IMG/VR virus record: IMGVR_UViG_3300012178_000001
Span: 28,495 to 92,494 of that record
Strand: one strand, 5' to 3'
Source of the DNA: a virus
Length of the DNA stretch: 64,000 nucleotides
Position 1 is the first letter of the stretch. Each line of letters starts with the position of its first letter. Under the pieces are notes generated by a model. It was not told the DNA's origin, ran no database searches, and saw nothing but the letters and a program-made list of their open reading frames with translations. Positions 25,394-33,274 of this stretch are shown here, piece by piece. The position numbers were made by a program, and so were the translations under genes.

Positions 25394-25596
25394 TAAATGC
25401 ATTAAAAGCAGTATTGTTAATAGTGTATATGGGTTTAATGATTAGATTTGTAACTGAACCTATGGCAAATGAACTAGCCAGGATATTAAAATTGTATATA
25501 AATGATAAGACTGCTAAGTTAATAGTTAGTGTTGTTGAAATTATAGCAATAGCAACACCCATATTTATATTGGATAAATTCATAGGTTTACTTTAA
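25390..25596 (+). CDS. Small membrane protein
   Basis: A 68-aa protein with two hydrophobic segments (~3-20 and ~45-65). The ATG at 25390 overlaps the previous stop (ATGA) and follows AAGGAG; an in-frame ATG at 25372 lies upstream of that site. Topology is holin-like but the gene is remote from the endolysin. Function unknown. Confidence 0.6.
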   Translation: MINALKAVLLIVYMGLMIRFVTEPMANELARILKLYINDKTAKLIVSVVEIIAIATPIFILDKFIGLL

Positions 25597-25617
25597 AGAT
25601 TGTGAGGAGTGATAAGA

Positions 25618-26085
25618 ATGTTATTTGACATTAATTGTATGTCTGACTTTATGACTATAAAGGTAGACAATATGAAAGTTGCTACATTTATATGCCTTAA
25701 ATTAGGTTATGGAAAATATGAATTCATATTAGAGGATGATGAAGGTAATGAGGATGCATACATCATACCAATGTTTATATTTTCAGATATAGATGATATA
25801 GATAAATGGGTGAGTGAAAAATTTGATATTGATACTGTGGAGGAGTTGATAAAGGATGTTATTATTAACCATAAGGATGAATTGATAAAAAGCTTAAGAC
25901 GAATAGTGTATGGTAAATTAGCAGATCGAAAGTCGTTCAACAAGGGATTAGAGTTAATAGAAGGTAAAGAAAAAGAGTTAGAATGGATTAATCATTGGAA
26001 TGATACTAGAAGAACTAGTTTAAATGATATTAATAGTTTTGCATTAGATTATGCAAACATGTTAGAAAAAGAAGGAGATGAGTAA
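25618..26085 (+). CDS. Hypothetical protein
   Basis: A 155-aa acidic protein, not recognised. The ATG at 25618 follows GTGAGGAG. The N-terminal part is beta-rich (KYEFILEDDEGNEDAYIIP), the C-terminal part helical. The next gene begins 1 nt after its stop and its Shine-Dalgarno site lies within the last codons here. Confidence 0.65.
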   Translation: MLFDINCMSDFMTIKVDNMKVATFICLKLGYGKYEFILEDDEGNEDAYIIPMFIFSDIDDIDKWVSEKFDIDTVEELIKDVIINHKDELIKSLRRIVYGKLADRKSFNKGLELIEGKEKELEWINHWNDTRRTSLNDINSFALDYANMLEKEGDE

Positions 26086-26086
26086 T

Positions 26087-27094
26087 ATGTTAAATAAGAA
26101 TAGTAGAAGATTTTTGGTTTCGTTGGTACTTGTATCTGTTGCATTATTGGTATTTAATTTAGGGATAGCGTTTGCTAATGAGGATGTGCATGATTATATT
26201 AAAGTTTTACAACCAGGGGAATATTATACAAATACTGATGAAATGATTGAGGTGTTAGGACAACCAGATAATATAAAAACAACTGAGGAGACTGACAGTT
26301 ACATTTTAAAACGGTATTATTATGATGAAATGATTATAATTGATACTGTTAATGATATGCCTTATACAATGGAAATATGGAATGATACTGAAATTGAGGG
26401 TTTTAGTAAGAATGTGGGAACATTTTATGATATTATGAATCAAAAAGGAATGCCTAATAACAGTAACAATGATGGGGAGATGTCAAATATAATTTATGAC
26501 TCTGAGAATTATAACTATTTAAGGTATAAATTGATATCTACTGGTGTGTCACTTAATTCTGAGGTGTCTATATTTACTATTGAGGTTTCTCCGTTATTTA
26601 ATCTTGTAGAGGAATTAAAACAAGAGAAAATAAAAGAGAGAGAATTAAACACTAGTGATGAAACAACTACAGACACAGCTAATAATACATCTAACACTAA
26701 TGATATTACCACCAATGATATTGAGACTATGTCTGGTGATGTCTACACTTTAGATAATTCTACTTCAATGTACAGGGAATATGAGATGATTTTTCCTAAT
26801 ACAACAGGCTCATTATATGAAGATGAACCTATCTACTTAAATAAAATCATCATGACTAATTATGGTGATAGACAGAATGATACATTAACTATAAATAATA
26901 GAAGTGATACAGTTACGTATAATAACTTCACTATGACTTATTTATTTTATGACACTTATGGATATCCATTAGATTATGTGTCATATAATATAGGTGAGTT
27001 GAAACCTAACAGTTCAGTAGACATTATGTTTGAATTATATGGTAATATTTCACGTGGAGAATTATATGAATATGACTATGACAGTAAGGAGTAA
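26087..27094 (+). CDS. Predicted secreted protein with FxLYD-like domain
   Basis: A 335-aa protein with an apparent signal peptide: basic start (KNSRR), hydrophobic core at ~9-30 and a likely cleavage after AFA. The mature part has a PepSY/SmpA-like region (~35-170: VLGQPDNIKTTEETDSYILKR), a Thr/Asn-rich linker (~185-215) and a C-terminal Ig-like domain (~230-330) with YLFYDTYGYPLDY and GELKPNSSVDIMF, typical of FxLYD domains. Such proteins are normal for Gram-positive bacteria but unusual in a phage. It probably acts outside the host membrane. The ATG at 26087 is 9 nt after GAAGGAG. Acquisition from a host is likely; function unknown. Confidence 0.72.
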   Translation: MLNKNSRRFLVSLVLVSVALLVFNLGIAFANEDVHDYIKVLQPGEYYTNTDEMIEVLGQPDNIKTTEETDSYILKRYYYDEMIIIDTVNDMPYTMEIWNDTEIEGFSKNVGTFYDIMNQKGMPNNSNNDGEMSNIIYDSENYNYLRYKLISTGVSLNSEVSIFTIEVSPLFNLVEELKQEKIKERELNTSDETTTDTANNTSNTNDITTNDIETMSGDVYTLDNSTSMYREYEMIFPNTTGSLYEDEPIYLNKIIMTNYGDRQNDTLTINNRSDTVTYNNFTMTYLFYDTYGYPLDYVSYNIGELKPNSSVDIMFELYGNISRGELYEYDYDSKE

Positions 27095-27099
27095 ATAAC

Positions 27100-27498
27100 G
27101 TGAATGTATTTGAAAGTTACCATACTATAGTTAACTGCGAGTGTGATGAGTACTTGAGACAACACAATTTTGAATTAAGTAAGAATGACTCACTGACGGA
27201 TGTTATTAGAGATGTATCGGATGCTATGGATTGTGGACTACCAATCTTAAGATATGAAGCATATGTTGCCACTAAGATAATAAATAGTGATGTTGATGAC
27301 TATGAAGTTGTATTAGAAATAGTTCATCATGACTTATTTATATTAGTGCATATTAAAAAAGGTGAGTATGAATACTCAAGTGTTAAAGACCTTTCCAATA
27401 TCCGAGATGCTGATGGTAAGATTCATTTAGAAGAATTTAGAGAGTTATTAAATAATGAATTTGGGAAGTTTATAACCAACTCCACACTATTTGAATAA
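27100..27498 (+). CDS. Hypothetical protein
   Basis: A 132-aa acidic protein, not recognised. The start is GTG at 27100, 8 nt after AAGGAG; the ATG at 27104 is out of frame. It ends the 23.1-27.5 kb run and is followed by a strong terminator. Confidence 0.65.
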   Translation: MNVFESYHTIVNCECDEYLRQHNFELSKNDSLTDVIRDVSDAMDCGLPILRYEAYVATKIINSDVDDYEVVLEIVHHDLFILVHIKKGEYEYSSVKDLSNIRDADGKIHLEEFRELLNNEFGKFITNSTLFE

Positions 27499-27505
27499 TG
27501 GATGA

Positions 27506-27539
27506 AATGAGGTGTGTTTATGTACACCTCATTTTTTTT
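27506..27539 (+). terminator. Rho-independent terminator
   Basis: AATGAGGTGT pairs with ACACCTCATT across an 8-nt loop, followed by a run of T. Confidence 0.88.
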
Positions 27540-27554
27540 AGTCATGTTTAAAAC

Positions 27555-27570
27555 ATATATTATAATCTTG
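27555..27570 (+). promoter_or_regulatory. ATATATTATA...TG promoter-like box (class 2)
   Basis: Reads ATATATTATAATCTTG, 15 nt after the terminator and 36 nt before the short ORF at 27606. An AACA lies at 27552-27555, but its spacing does not fit the AACA-N6-TW pattern. Confidence 0.5.
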
Positions 27571-27605
27571 GTAATATTATGAAGTAGACAGAAAGGAGGC
27601 AATTA

Positions 27606-27692
27606 ATGGAGACTGATACTAGCTTCATAGTAAGTAAAAATTTTCTATCTTCCAAAGCTAATCATGTTAATTTGGTAATTTTAAAACAATAA
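27606..27692 (+). CDS. 28-aa ORF upstream of the beta' N-terminal gene
   Basis: ATG at 27606 with an excellent Shine-Dalgarno site (GAAAGGAGG, 5-nt spacing) opens a 28-codon frame ending TAA at 27692. The peptide starts METDTSFIVSKNF and has no recognisable motif. Its start signal is stronger than that of many larger genes here. It may be a true small protein or a leader controlling the polymerase gene 50 nt downstream. Confidence is limited by its length. Confidence 0.45.
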   Translation: METDTSFIVSKNFLSSKANHVNLVILKQ

Positions 27693-27696
27693 AATT

Positions 27697-27708
27697 AACA
27701 TTTTAATT
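27697..27708 (+). promoter_or_regulatory. AACA-N6-TW promoter-like box
   Basis: AACA-TTTTAA-TT, 5 nt after the short ORF and 34 nt before the ATG at 27743. Together with the class-2 box at 27555, the beta' N-terminal gene has candidates of both promoter classes. Confidence 0.5.
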
Positions 27709-27742
27709 AATGATTTAGTAGAAACGGAGGATGGTGTATTTA

Positions 27743-29113
27743 ATGAAGATAATTTTCAAAGATGTCAATAATTGGTTTGACCCTAAAATGGTAGTGACTA
27801 ATCCTGAAGGAATAGACCAAAAGACAAAAAAATTTAAACCTGATGGCGTATTTTCAGAGAAGATATTTGGAAAGCTTGATGGTGACAACATGTCTTATAC
27901 GTGTGAGTGTGGTGGACACAAAGGAGAATTCTATAAAGGTAAAGAATGTCCTATATGTAAGACAGAAGTACGTTTCACTGAACCAATGTTACAAAGAACG
28001 GGATGGATTGACTTAGGTGATAAGTATATCATATCTCCACTGTTTTTTAAATTCATAGAGAAGTTATCTAGAAAAAAGACTTTAATAAATATGATTGATT
28101 TTGAAGCTGTTCTAGATGTAAATGGTAATATAGTTGCTAATGATGAGGATAAAGAAAAGAATCCTTATAGAAATATAGGTATGGATGAGTTTAGGCATAA
28201 TTTTGACGAGATCATTCAATATATCTATGAAAATGCAACTACCAAAGAGAAAGATAATCTTATGAGTTTGATAAATAATAATAGAGATAAGATATTTATA
28301 AATAAGATACCCATCTATTCCATAACACTTAGACCTGCACTAATGATTAAAGATACACTAAAATTAGATGAGGTTAATAATTATTACAACTTAATAATAA
28401 GAAATAGCAACTTAATTAAAGCTGAAATTGATAATGATGTCATTAATATGCCATTATTATATACAATCCAGAATGAAGCTAATAAAGTATTTGACAAAGT
28501 ACTTGAAAACATTAAGGGTAAAGACGGATTCATACGTAACAATATGATAGGAAGTAGAATTAACTTCTCATCACGTAATGTAATCACACCATTACCTAAA
28601 GGATATAAATTAGATGAAGTAGTTTTACCTTATCTAACATTTTTAGAGTTATATAAATTCCATATAATAAACATTATAAGTAGAGTTAAGAAGATAACTA
28701 TTGTGCAAGCCACAAATATTTGGTATCAAGCAACTACAAATTTTAGTAACGAAATTTATGATATCATGATGGACATCATAAATAAGACTAATAAAGGTTG
28801 TAAGATTCTACTTAACAGAAACCCAACTATTGCTATCGGAAGTATATTATGCTTAAATATAGCAGGAGTTAAGAAAGATTACACAGATCTGACATTGGGT
28901 GTAAATAATGTAATTCTAAGTCCCTTAAATGGTGATTATGATGGTGATACATTGAATATAGTTCCTATATTTGATGATGAAATGAAGAAGGTATTTTCTA
29001 ATGCTTTCTCACCTAAATCTTTAATGATTAGTAATAATAATGGTAAGTTCAATTATAAGCTTAATATTGAAAGAGATCAAGCACTAGGTATATATACATT
29101 TAATAATGCTTAA
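27743..29113 (+). CDS. RNA polymerase beta' subunit, N-terminal part (active-site half)
   Basis: A 456-aa part of beta'. Landmarks in order: PDGVFSEKIFG (33-43), first zinc site C54-x-C56...C69-x2-C72 (E. coli C70/C72/C85/C88 with the same spacing), IRNNMIGSRINFSSRNVITP (264-283; E. coli LLGKRVDYSGRSVIT), LNRNPT (357-362) and the catalytic metal loop N-G-D398-Y-D400-G-D402 (E. coli NADFDGD), all three Asp retained. It ends at QALGIYT, just after the catalytic loop. The start is ATG at 27743, behind GGAGG; an in-frame ATG at 27731 abuts the Shine-Dalgarno site and is too close. The C-terminal partner lies upstream at 21791-23029. Confidence 0.95.
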   Translation: MKIIFKDVNNWFDPKMVVTNPEGIDQKTKKFKPDGVFSEKIFGKLDGDNMSYTCECGGHKGEFYKGKECPICKTEVRFTEPMLQRTGWIDLGDKYIISPLFFKFIEKLSRKKTLINMIDFEAVLDVNGNIVANDEDKEKNPYRNIGMDEFRHNFDEIIQYIYENATTKEKDNLMSLINNNRDKIFINKIPIYSITLRPALMIKDTLKLDEVNNYYNLIIRNSNLIKAEIDNDVINMPLLYTIQNEANKVFDKVLENIKGKDGFIRNNMIGSRINFSSRNVITPLPKGYKLDEVVLPYLTFLELYKFHIINIISRVKKITIVQATNIWYQATTNFSNEIYDIMMDIINKTNKGCKILLNRNPTIAIGSILCLNIAGVKKDYTDLTLGVNNVILSPLNGDYDGDTLNIVPIFDDEMKKVFSNAFSPKSLMISNNNGKFNYKLNIERDQALGIYTFNNA

Positions 29114-29122
29114 GTTTTAAGT

Positions 29123-29138
29123 ATATATTATACTATTG
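29123..29138 (+). promoter_or_regulatory. ATATATTATA...TG promoter-like box (class 2)
   Basis: Reads ATATATTATACTATTG, 9 nt after the beta' N-terminal stop and 36 nt before the ATG at 29175. Confidence 0.45.
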
Positions 29139-29174
29139 GTTGTTATATTATTTAAAATAAGAGAGGACGGTAAG

Positions 29175-29498
29175 ATGAAAGAAAGTGAAATCAGGGAAAA
29201 AATACAAAAAGTTTTGTTAAAGCTAAAAGATGTGGTAGACATAGACTATACAGGTGACGTAGATGACTATGTTCTAGAGAGTTACGAACTATCTAAAGAT
29301 GAATTTATCCATTCAATACCTCCTAAGTTTAAAGATAACTTCGAGGATAAATCTCATATGGTGTACACTGGATATGGAGATTTAGGTGGCGAAGAAGTTA
29401 TAATCAATACAGTCATGGATAAAGATGAATATAAATGTATAGTCATTCAAGACAGTGAATCTGGTAAACCATTGCAGTATATTGACGGCATAAATTAG
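29175..29498 (+). CDS. Hypothetical protein
   Basis: A 107-aa acidic protein, not recognised. The ATG at 29175 follows GAGAGGACGG; an upstream in-frame start at 29136 would place translation across the promoter-like box and is unlikely. The sequence has a helical N-terminus and a GYGDLGGEEVI turn. Confidence 0.65.
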   Translation: MKESEIREKIQKVLLKLKDVVDIDYTGDVDDYVLESYELSKDEFIHSIPPKFKDNFEDKSHMVYTGYGDLGGEEVIINTVMDKDEYKCIVIQDSESGKPLQYIDGIN

Positions 29499-29524
29499 AG
29501 TATATATGAAGAAGAGGTCATAAT

Positions 29525-29674
29525 ATGGGTGAGAATAAAAACAAAAATTTAGATAGTGAGAAGATAGGCAACGCTTTAGGAAAAGCGAGTAAAATACTAG
29601 GGAATCTAGGTAAATTTTTATCTACAACCTCAGACATACTAAAAGAAAAAGATAAGATTGATAAAATTAGCTAA
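29525..29674 (+). CDS. Small hypothetical protein (49 aa)
   Basis: A basic 49-aa peptide starting MGENKNKNLD after GAAGAGGTC. The central part (IGNALGKASKILGNLGKFL) is Gly/Leu-rich and could form an amphipathic helix, as in membrane-active peptides. A strong terminator follows. Function unknown. Confidence 0.55.
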   Translation: MGENKNKNLDSEKIGNALGKASKILGNLGKFLSTTSDILKEKDKIDKIS

Positions 29675-29689
29675 TTTTATAAATTAATA

Positions 29690-29720
29690 AGAAAACCTTA
29701 GCGGGTTTTCTTTTTTTTTT
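29690..29720 (+). terminator. Rho-independent terminator
   Basis: GAAAACC pairs with GGTTTTC around a short TTAGCG-type loop, followed by ten T residues. Confidence 0.9.
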
Positions 29721-29727
29721 ATTATGA

Positions 29728-29739
29728 AACATGTTATTA
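29728..29739 (+). promoter_or_regulatory. AACA-N6-TW promoter-like box
   Basis: AACA-TGTTAT-TA immediately after the terminator and 33 nt before the ATG at 29773. Confidence 0.55.
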
Positions 29740-29772
29740 ATATTACAGTATATAGAAAGGTGGTTTATATAA

Positions 29773-31017
29773 ATGAAACGTGACAATTATATTGCAAGGG
29801 CACAAGCGACTACATCAGTATCATCTATAATGGGTAATGTAAGCTATGTAGCAAAGAAATACATACTAAGTAAATTCCCTAAGAATTACTTTAATGAGAT
29901 TACTATTGCTAATGGACTTATATCATCTGATTTAAGAGAGACTGATGAAGATGTAAAGAAGAAACCTAATCCTAAATTATCTATAAATCCTATATTTATT
30001 CCTGATGAGAATGATACATTCGGAGGTTCCTTACCAGAATGGTACAATAGTGGGGAAAGTTTTATAATGAGAGATACACTTAATAACTATCATCCAGTAC
30101 TTTATAATGATACTGATGAGATTTATATATGGACTGTACCTAATAAGTTAAAGTTAAATTTTGATATAAAGATTAAACTAAATACATCAATGCAAAAGAT
30201 TGATTTACTTCACTACTTAAGACGTATATTCTTAAATAATAAGCATATGTATATTAACGATGTCACACTTAAAGCTGAAGTTCCTAAAGAGTTTATAGCA
30301 AATGTTGCAGACCTAAAAGGACTAGACTTAACAGTTGAGGATGATATAATTGAGTTGTATAATTATTTACAAAAATTTTCTAATGGATATATCACAAGAC
30401 AGATGAATTTATCATCAGGTTTACCAACATATCAGTATAGGTTTATATCCAATATACTAATGAAGGTTGAAGAGCCTCCTAGTGGAGAGACTGAACGTGT
30501 GAGTATGACTGAAGGCGAAAGTGAGGTTCAGACTACATTTTCGTTTGAGTTATGGATTCCAACTAATTATATTATAGAAAGCAAGGACCCACTCTCAGAG
30601 AGTGATGGTTTTGATGATATCCTGAACAATGATAGTTACATCAGTTACTCATTCAAAACAAAGCCTGTTAGAACAATTGACGATAAAGTTGAACTATTTT
30701 GGCAAGCTTTTGTTACTGATATTGATACTGCAGAAGATATAATTGGCTTATCCCCTATAATCTCTACTAATAATAAGGAGATTATTGCACATATGATAAG
30801 TAACGAAGTATTAATTACGGACTATTATGATATAGATGTATATAGAGATGGGGAGCAACTAGAGGAAGATGTTGACTACTCATTCGACTGGAATTTACTA
30901 GAACTATCTACATTTAATCCATTCCAGAACTATACACATCATGTAGGTTTATATGGGGATCTTAAAAAGATAAAAGATTATTATGATGAAAATATTAAAG
31001 AAGAAAAATTACTATAA
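29773..31017 (+). CDS. Putative virion structural protein
   Basis: A 414-aa mixed alpha/beta protein, not assigned to a family. The ATG follows GAAAGGTGG. It is a single-gene unit with a late-type box and a terminator. Features such as VDYSFDWNLLEL, FSFELWIPTNYIIE and a long beta-rich middle resemble tail or neck proteins. The virion assignment is inference from promoter class and sequence character. Confidence 0.6.
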   Translation: MKRDNYIARAQATTSVSSIMGNVSYVAKKYILSKFPKNYFNEITIANGLISSDLRETDEDVKKKPNPKLSINPIFIPDENDTFGGSLPEWYNSGESFIMRDTLNNYHPVLYNDTDEIYIWTVPNKLKLNFDIKIKLNTSMQKIDLLHYLRRIFLNNKHMYINDVTLKAEVPKEFIANVADLKGLDLTVEDDIIELYNYLQKFSNGYITRQMNLSSGLPTYQYRFISNILMKVEEPPSGETERVSMTEGESEVQTTFSFELWIPTNYIIESKDPLSESDGFDDILNNDSYISYSFKTKPVRTIDDKVELFWQAFVTDIDTAEDIIGLSPIISTNNKEIIAHMISNEVLITDYYDIDVYRDGEQLEEDVDYSFDWNLLELSTFNPFQNYTHHVGLYGDLKKIKDYYDENIKEEKLL

Positions 31018-31023
31018 TAAAAA

Positions 31024-31051
31024 GAGATAACTATCCTATGATAGTTATCTC
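31024..31051. terminator. Bidirectional terminator between convergent genes
   Basis: GAGATAACTATC pairs perfectly with GATAGTTATCTC (CTAT loop). It lies between the plus gene ending at 31017 and the minus endolysin ending at 31060. Confidence 0.8.
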
Positions 31052-31059
31052 ATTATTAT

Positions 31060-32838
31060 TTACTTCTTATAGTTTTCTAACTTTACCATTATGTCGCTTA
31101 ATTCATCATCAGTTAGTTCTAAATTAAACTCATTCTTAAACCAAGTTATTAATTCATTAGGTTCATCATATTTTGAAGACTTAAGAAGTCTATTAAATTC
31201 TTTTCTATCAATACCAGAACCTGGGCAAGTTTTATATGAGTGGTCTCTATGGAATATATAACCTATTCTAAATGAATCCATCATATAATTCATGAAATCA
31301 AATAAAGACTCTCTTTGACCATTAGTAAATTCATCATTACCTTTATCGAAGTTACCAATCATTTCTATGGCAAATCCTAAGTAGTTTCTACCACTAACGG
31401 ATACTGGAGATTTATTAAAGCTTCTACCCATAACCCATTTTCCATCAGGTGCTAGAGTTAAATGTTGACCTATATCTGCCCAACCATTAGTATTTACATG
31501 GTAGTTTTTCATACCCTTTTGTAATGATTGATGATTATGACCATTAAAGTCATCAAAATTAGGTATAAATGTATGATGGATTTGTAATTCTTTAGGTTTC
31601 CTAGTCCAGTTAAATTCAATACAGTAATCAATTAATTCTTCAGTAGTCATTACTCTGAATTCTTCTTCAATATCATCAACTAATTTAATATAGTAAGCAT
31701 ATACCCAGCGTTTACTACCTATCTTATACCATTTGCCAGTATTATCAGTCTCTATAATATTCACGATGTCACCACTATCTATTCTATCTGCAACATCATA
31801 ATTAGTGCTTGGACCATATCTAACTCTTAATACAGTCGCTCTATGAACTCTACCTTGTTTAGTTTCATACTTAGTTTCATCTTTAATTAATTTACCGAAT
31901 ATATCTTTACCTGAGAAATAGTGTTCCTTCCCCTTAACTTTATACCATCCATCTATCTGACCGTCAACTTCAATTATATCACCTTTGTGGTATAAATCAA
32001 CTTTAGGATAGTCAAGTCCTGCAAATCTACGTACATTAAGGTATTTAGCAGTTATTTCTACCTTAGCATCAATCTTCTCTAAATTACTCTTATCTTTCTC
32101 CACTACAATTTCATAATCCTTACCATAGATTAATAATGCATTAGCAATACGTCTTTCATCCCCACCAGCTATAAAGTTAACAACCTCATCACCTAATTGC
32201 ATAGTAGAACTTCCACCACCATCAGCATTGATTGCTCTATCTGCACCTAGTTCTAACATTACTTCAGCACTTTGTTCAGCAGTTAATCCATTGTCATCAG
32301 AGTTTCTACCTTCCGCCACAACCATTAATAGTTCTCCTGAAGGCTTTTGACCTAGTAAAGTTCTAGGATGTTTTTGATTACTGTGGTCAAAGTATTCATC
32401 TCCACGGATATCTAGTTTACCGTCTAATACTAATGTGTATGATAATGAAACTCCCCACATTGCTTTACCTTTATATTTCTTATCAAACTCATCTTGAGAA
32501 ACTAATTCCTCAATAATTAATTTACCATCCATATAGATTGCTTCATAAAATCCTTTACCTACACTATCTACACGACTCTGAGTAAATCCATGATCTACAT
32601 ACTCTAAACCTACTGCATCAACTTCTTCTGAATATGAGAAGAACTGAAGGTTAGTACCCCCTATTTTATCAAATCCTTGCTTTTCAAACCAATTATGATT
32701 GATATCTGTTAGTTTTTCTCTGTGACCTCTATCATCAGCACATACAGTTGCAACTAAATTTTCATTAGTTTTAAATTCTAAAACGTGAATATCAGTTCCA
32801 AACCTTCTAATAGTTTTATATAGAACTTTGTTTTCCAT
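31060..32838 (-). CDS. Modular endolysin: phosphodiester glycosidase, SH3-like repeats, PGRP-type amidase
   Basis: A 592-aa wall-degrading enzyme. Residues ~15-240 are a NAGPA-type phosphodiester glycosidase domain, with PRTLLGQKPSGELLMVVAEGR around 158-178 and the signature DGGGSSTM at 206-213. Two bacterial SH3-like domains follow (~258-318; ~328-386), likely wall binding. Residues ~405-550 form a peptidoglycan-recognition/amidase-2 domain with H421-H422, an E in AIEMIGNF (~492) and H530-RDHSYKT-C538 as zinc ligands. The amidase cuts the glycan-peptide bond. Joining it to a NAGPA domain is unusual. No signal peptide is seen, so release needs a holin, probably the gene 12 nt upstream. The ATG follows GGGAGGA. 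Confidence 0.88.
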   Translation of the reverse strand: MENKVLYKTIRRFGTDIHVLEFKTNENLVATVCADDRGHREKLTDINHNWFEKQGFDKIGGTNLQFFSYSEEVDAVGLEYVDHGFTQSRVDSVGKGFYEAIYMDGKLIIEELVSQDEFDKKYKGKAMWGVSLSYTLVLDGKLDIRGDEYFDHSNQKHPRTLLGQKPSGELLMVVAEGRNSDDNGLTAEQSAEVMLELGADRAINADGGGSSTMQLGDEVVNFIAGGDERRIANALLIYGKDYEIVVEKDKSNLEKIDAKVEITAKYLNVRRFAGLDYPKVDLYHKGDIIEVDGQIDGWYKVKGKEHYFSGKDIFGKLIKDETKYETKQGRVHRATVLRVRYGPSTNYDVADRIDSGDIVNIIETDNTGKWYKIGSKRWVYAYYIKLVDDIEEEFRVMTTEELIDYCIEFNWTRKPKELQIHHTFIPNFDDFNGHNHQSLQKGMKNYHVNTNGWADIGQHLTLAPDGKWVMGRSFNKSPVSVSGRNYLGFAIEMIGNFDKGNDEFTNGQRESLFDFMNYMMDSFRIGYIFHRDHSYKTCPGSGIDRKEFNRLLKSSKYDEPNELITWFKNEFNLELTDDELSDIMVKLENYKK

Positions 32839-32850
32839 TTATATCCTCCC

Positions 32851-33135
32851 TTATCCTACTATGTCATTATTATTATCATCATTATAGTTATCTCTTTCTC
32901 CATCATTTGAATTTTTCTTGATATCAATGAACTTACTAACTCCATTAATGCCAAAGTGTCCAGCTAATATGACCATGACAGGTTGCTTAAGCAATTCTAT
33001 CAATGATAATCTATCTGGACTAATGTGAGATGTGAACGATACTATTATTAAACCTAAATATACAACCGCAAATATAAAACTTAAGAACTCACTAATAGTG
33101 AACCCTTTCTCATCATTAAAAAATGTTTTGAACAT
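32851..33135 (-). CDS. Holin candidate
   Basis: A 94-aa membrane protein, first gene of the minus-strand lysis unit. Hydrophobic segments lie at ~14-34 and ~48-65, followed by a polar Asp/Asn-rich tail (DNYNDDNNNDIVG). Small size, two segments, charged tail and a 12-nt distance to the endolysin gene are the classic holin context. The ATG follows AAGGAGGATG. Confidence 0.72.
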   Translation of the reverse strand: MFKTFFNDEKGFTISEFLSFIFAVVYLGLIIVSFTSHISPDRLSLIELLKQPVMVILAGHFGINGVSKFIDIKKNSNDGERDNYNDDNNNDIVG

Positions 33136-33168
33136 TTTGAATCATCCTCCTTATATTATCCTAATTAT

Positions 33169-33180
33169 TAATAAATTGTT
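33169..33180 (-). promoter_or_regulatory. AACA-N6-TW promoter-like box (minus)
   Basis: Minus strand AACA-ATTTAT-TA(A), 34 nt upstream of the holin-candidate ATG. The same 13 bases recur in front of the fibre gene at 62494. Confidence 0.55.
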
Positions 33181-33204
33181 ATAGACTAGTTAGCATAACC
33201 CATA

Positions 33205-33216
33205 AACATTTTATTA
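33205..33216 (+). promoter_or_regulatory. AACA-N6-TW promoter-like box
   Basis: AACA-TTTTAT-TA, 59 nt before the ATG at 33275, divergent from the lysis-unit box. Confidence 0.5.
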
Positions 33217-33274
33217 AGTATATAGTGAGTATATATTTAAATTAATTAAATTATAGAAGGAGATATATGATAAT

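Noticed and set aside
27731-27742. ATG at 27731 as the beta' N-terminal start
   Set aside because: It directly abuts the GGAGG core, leaving no spacer; ATG at 27743 is correctly spaced.
21791-29113. Group I intron or intein separating the beta' halves
   Set aside because: The halves are in reversed order with complete unrelated genes between them, each with its own start and stop signals, so splicing cannot join them; no homing endonuclease was recognised.
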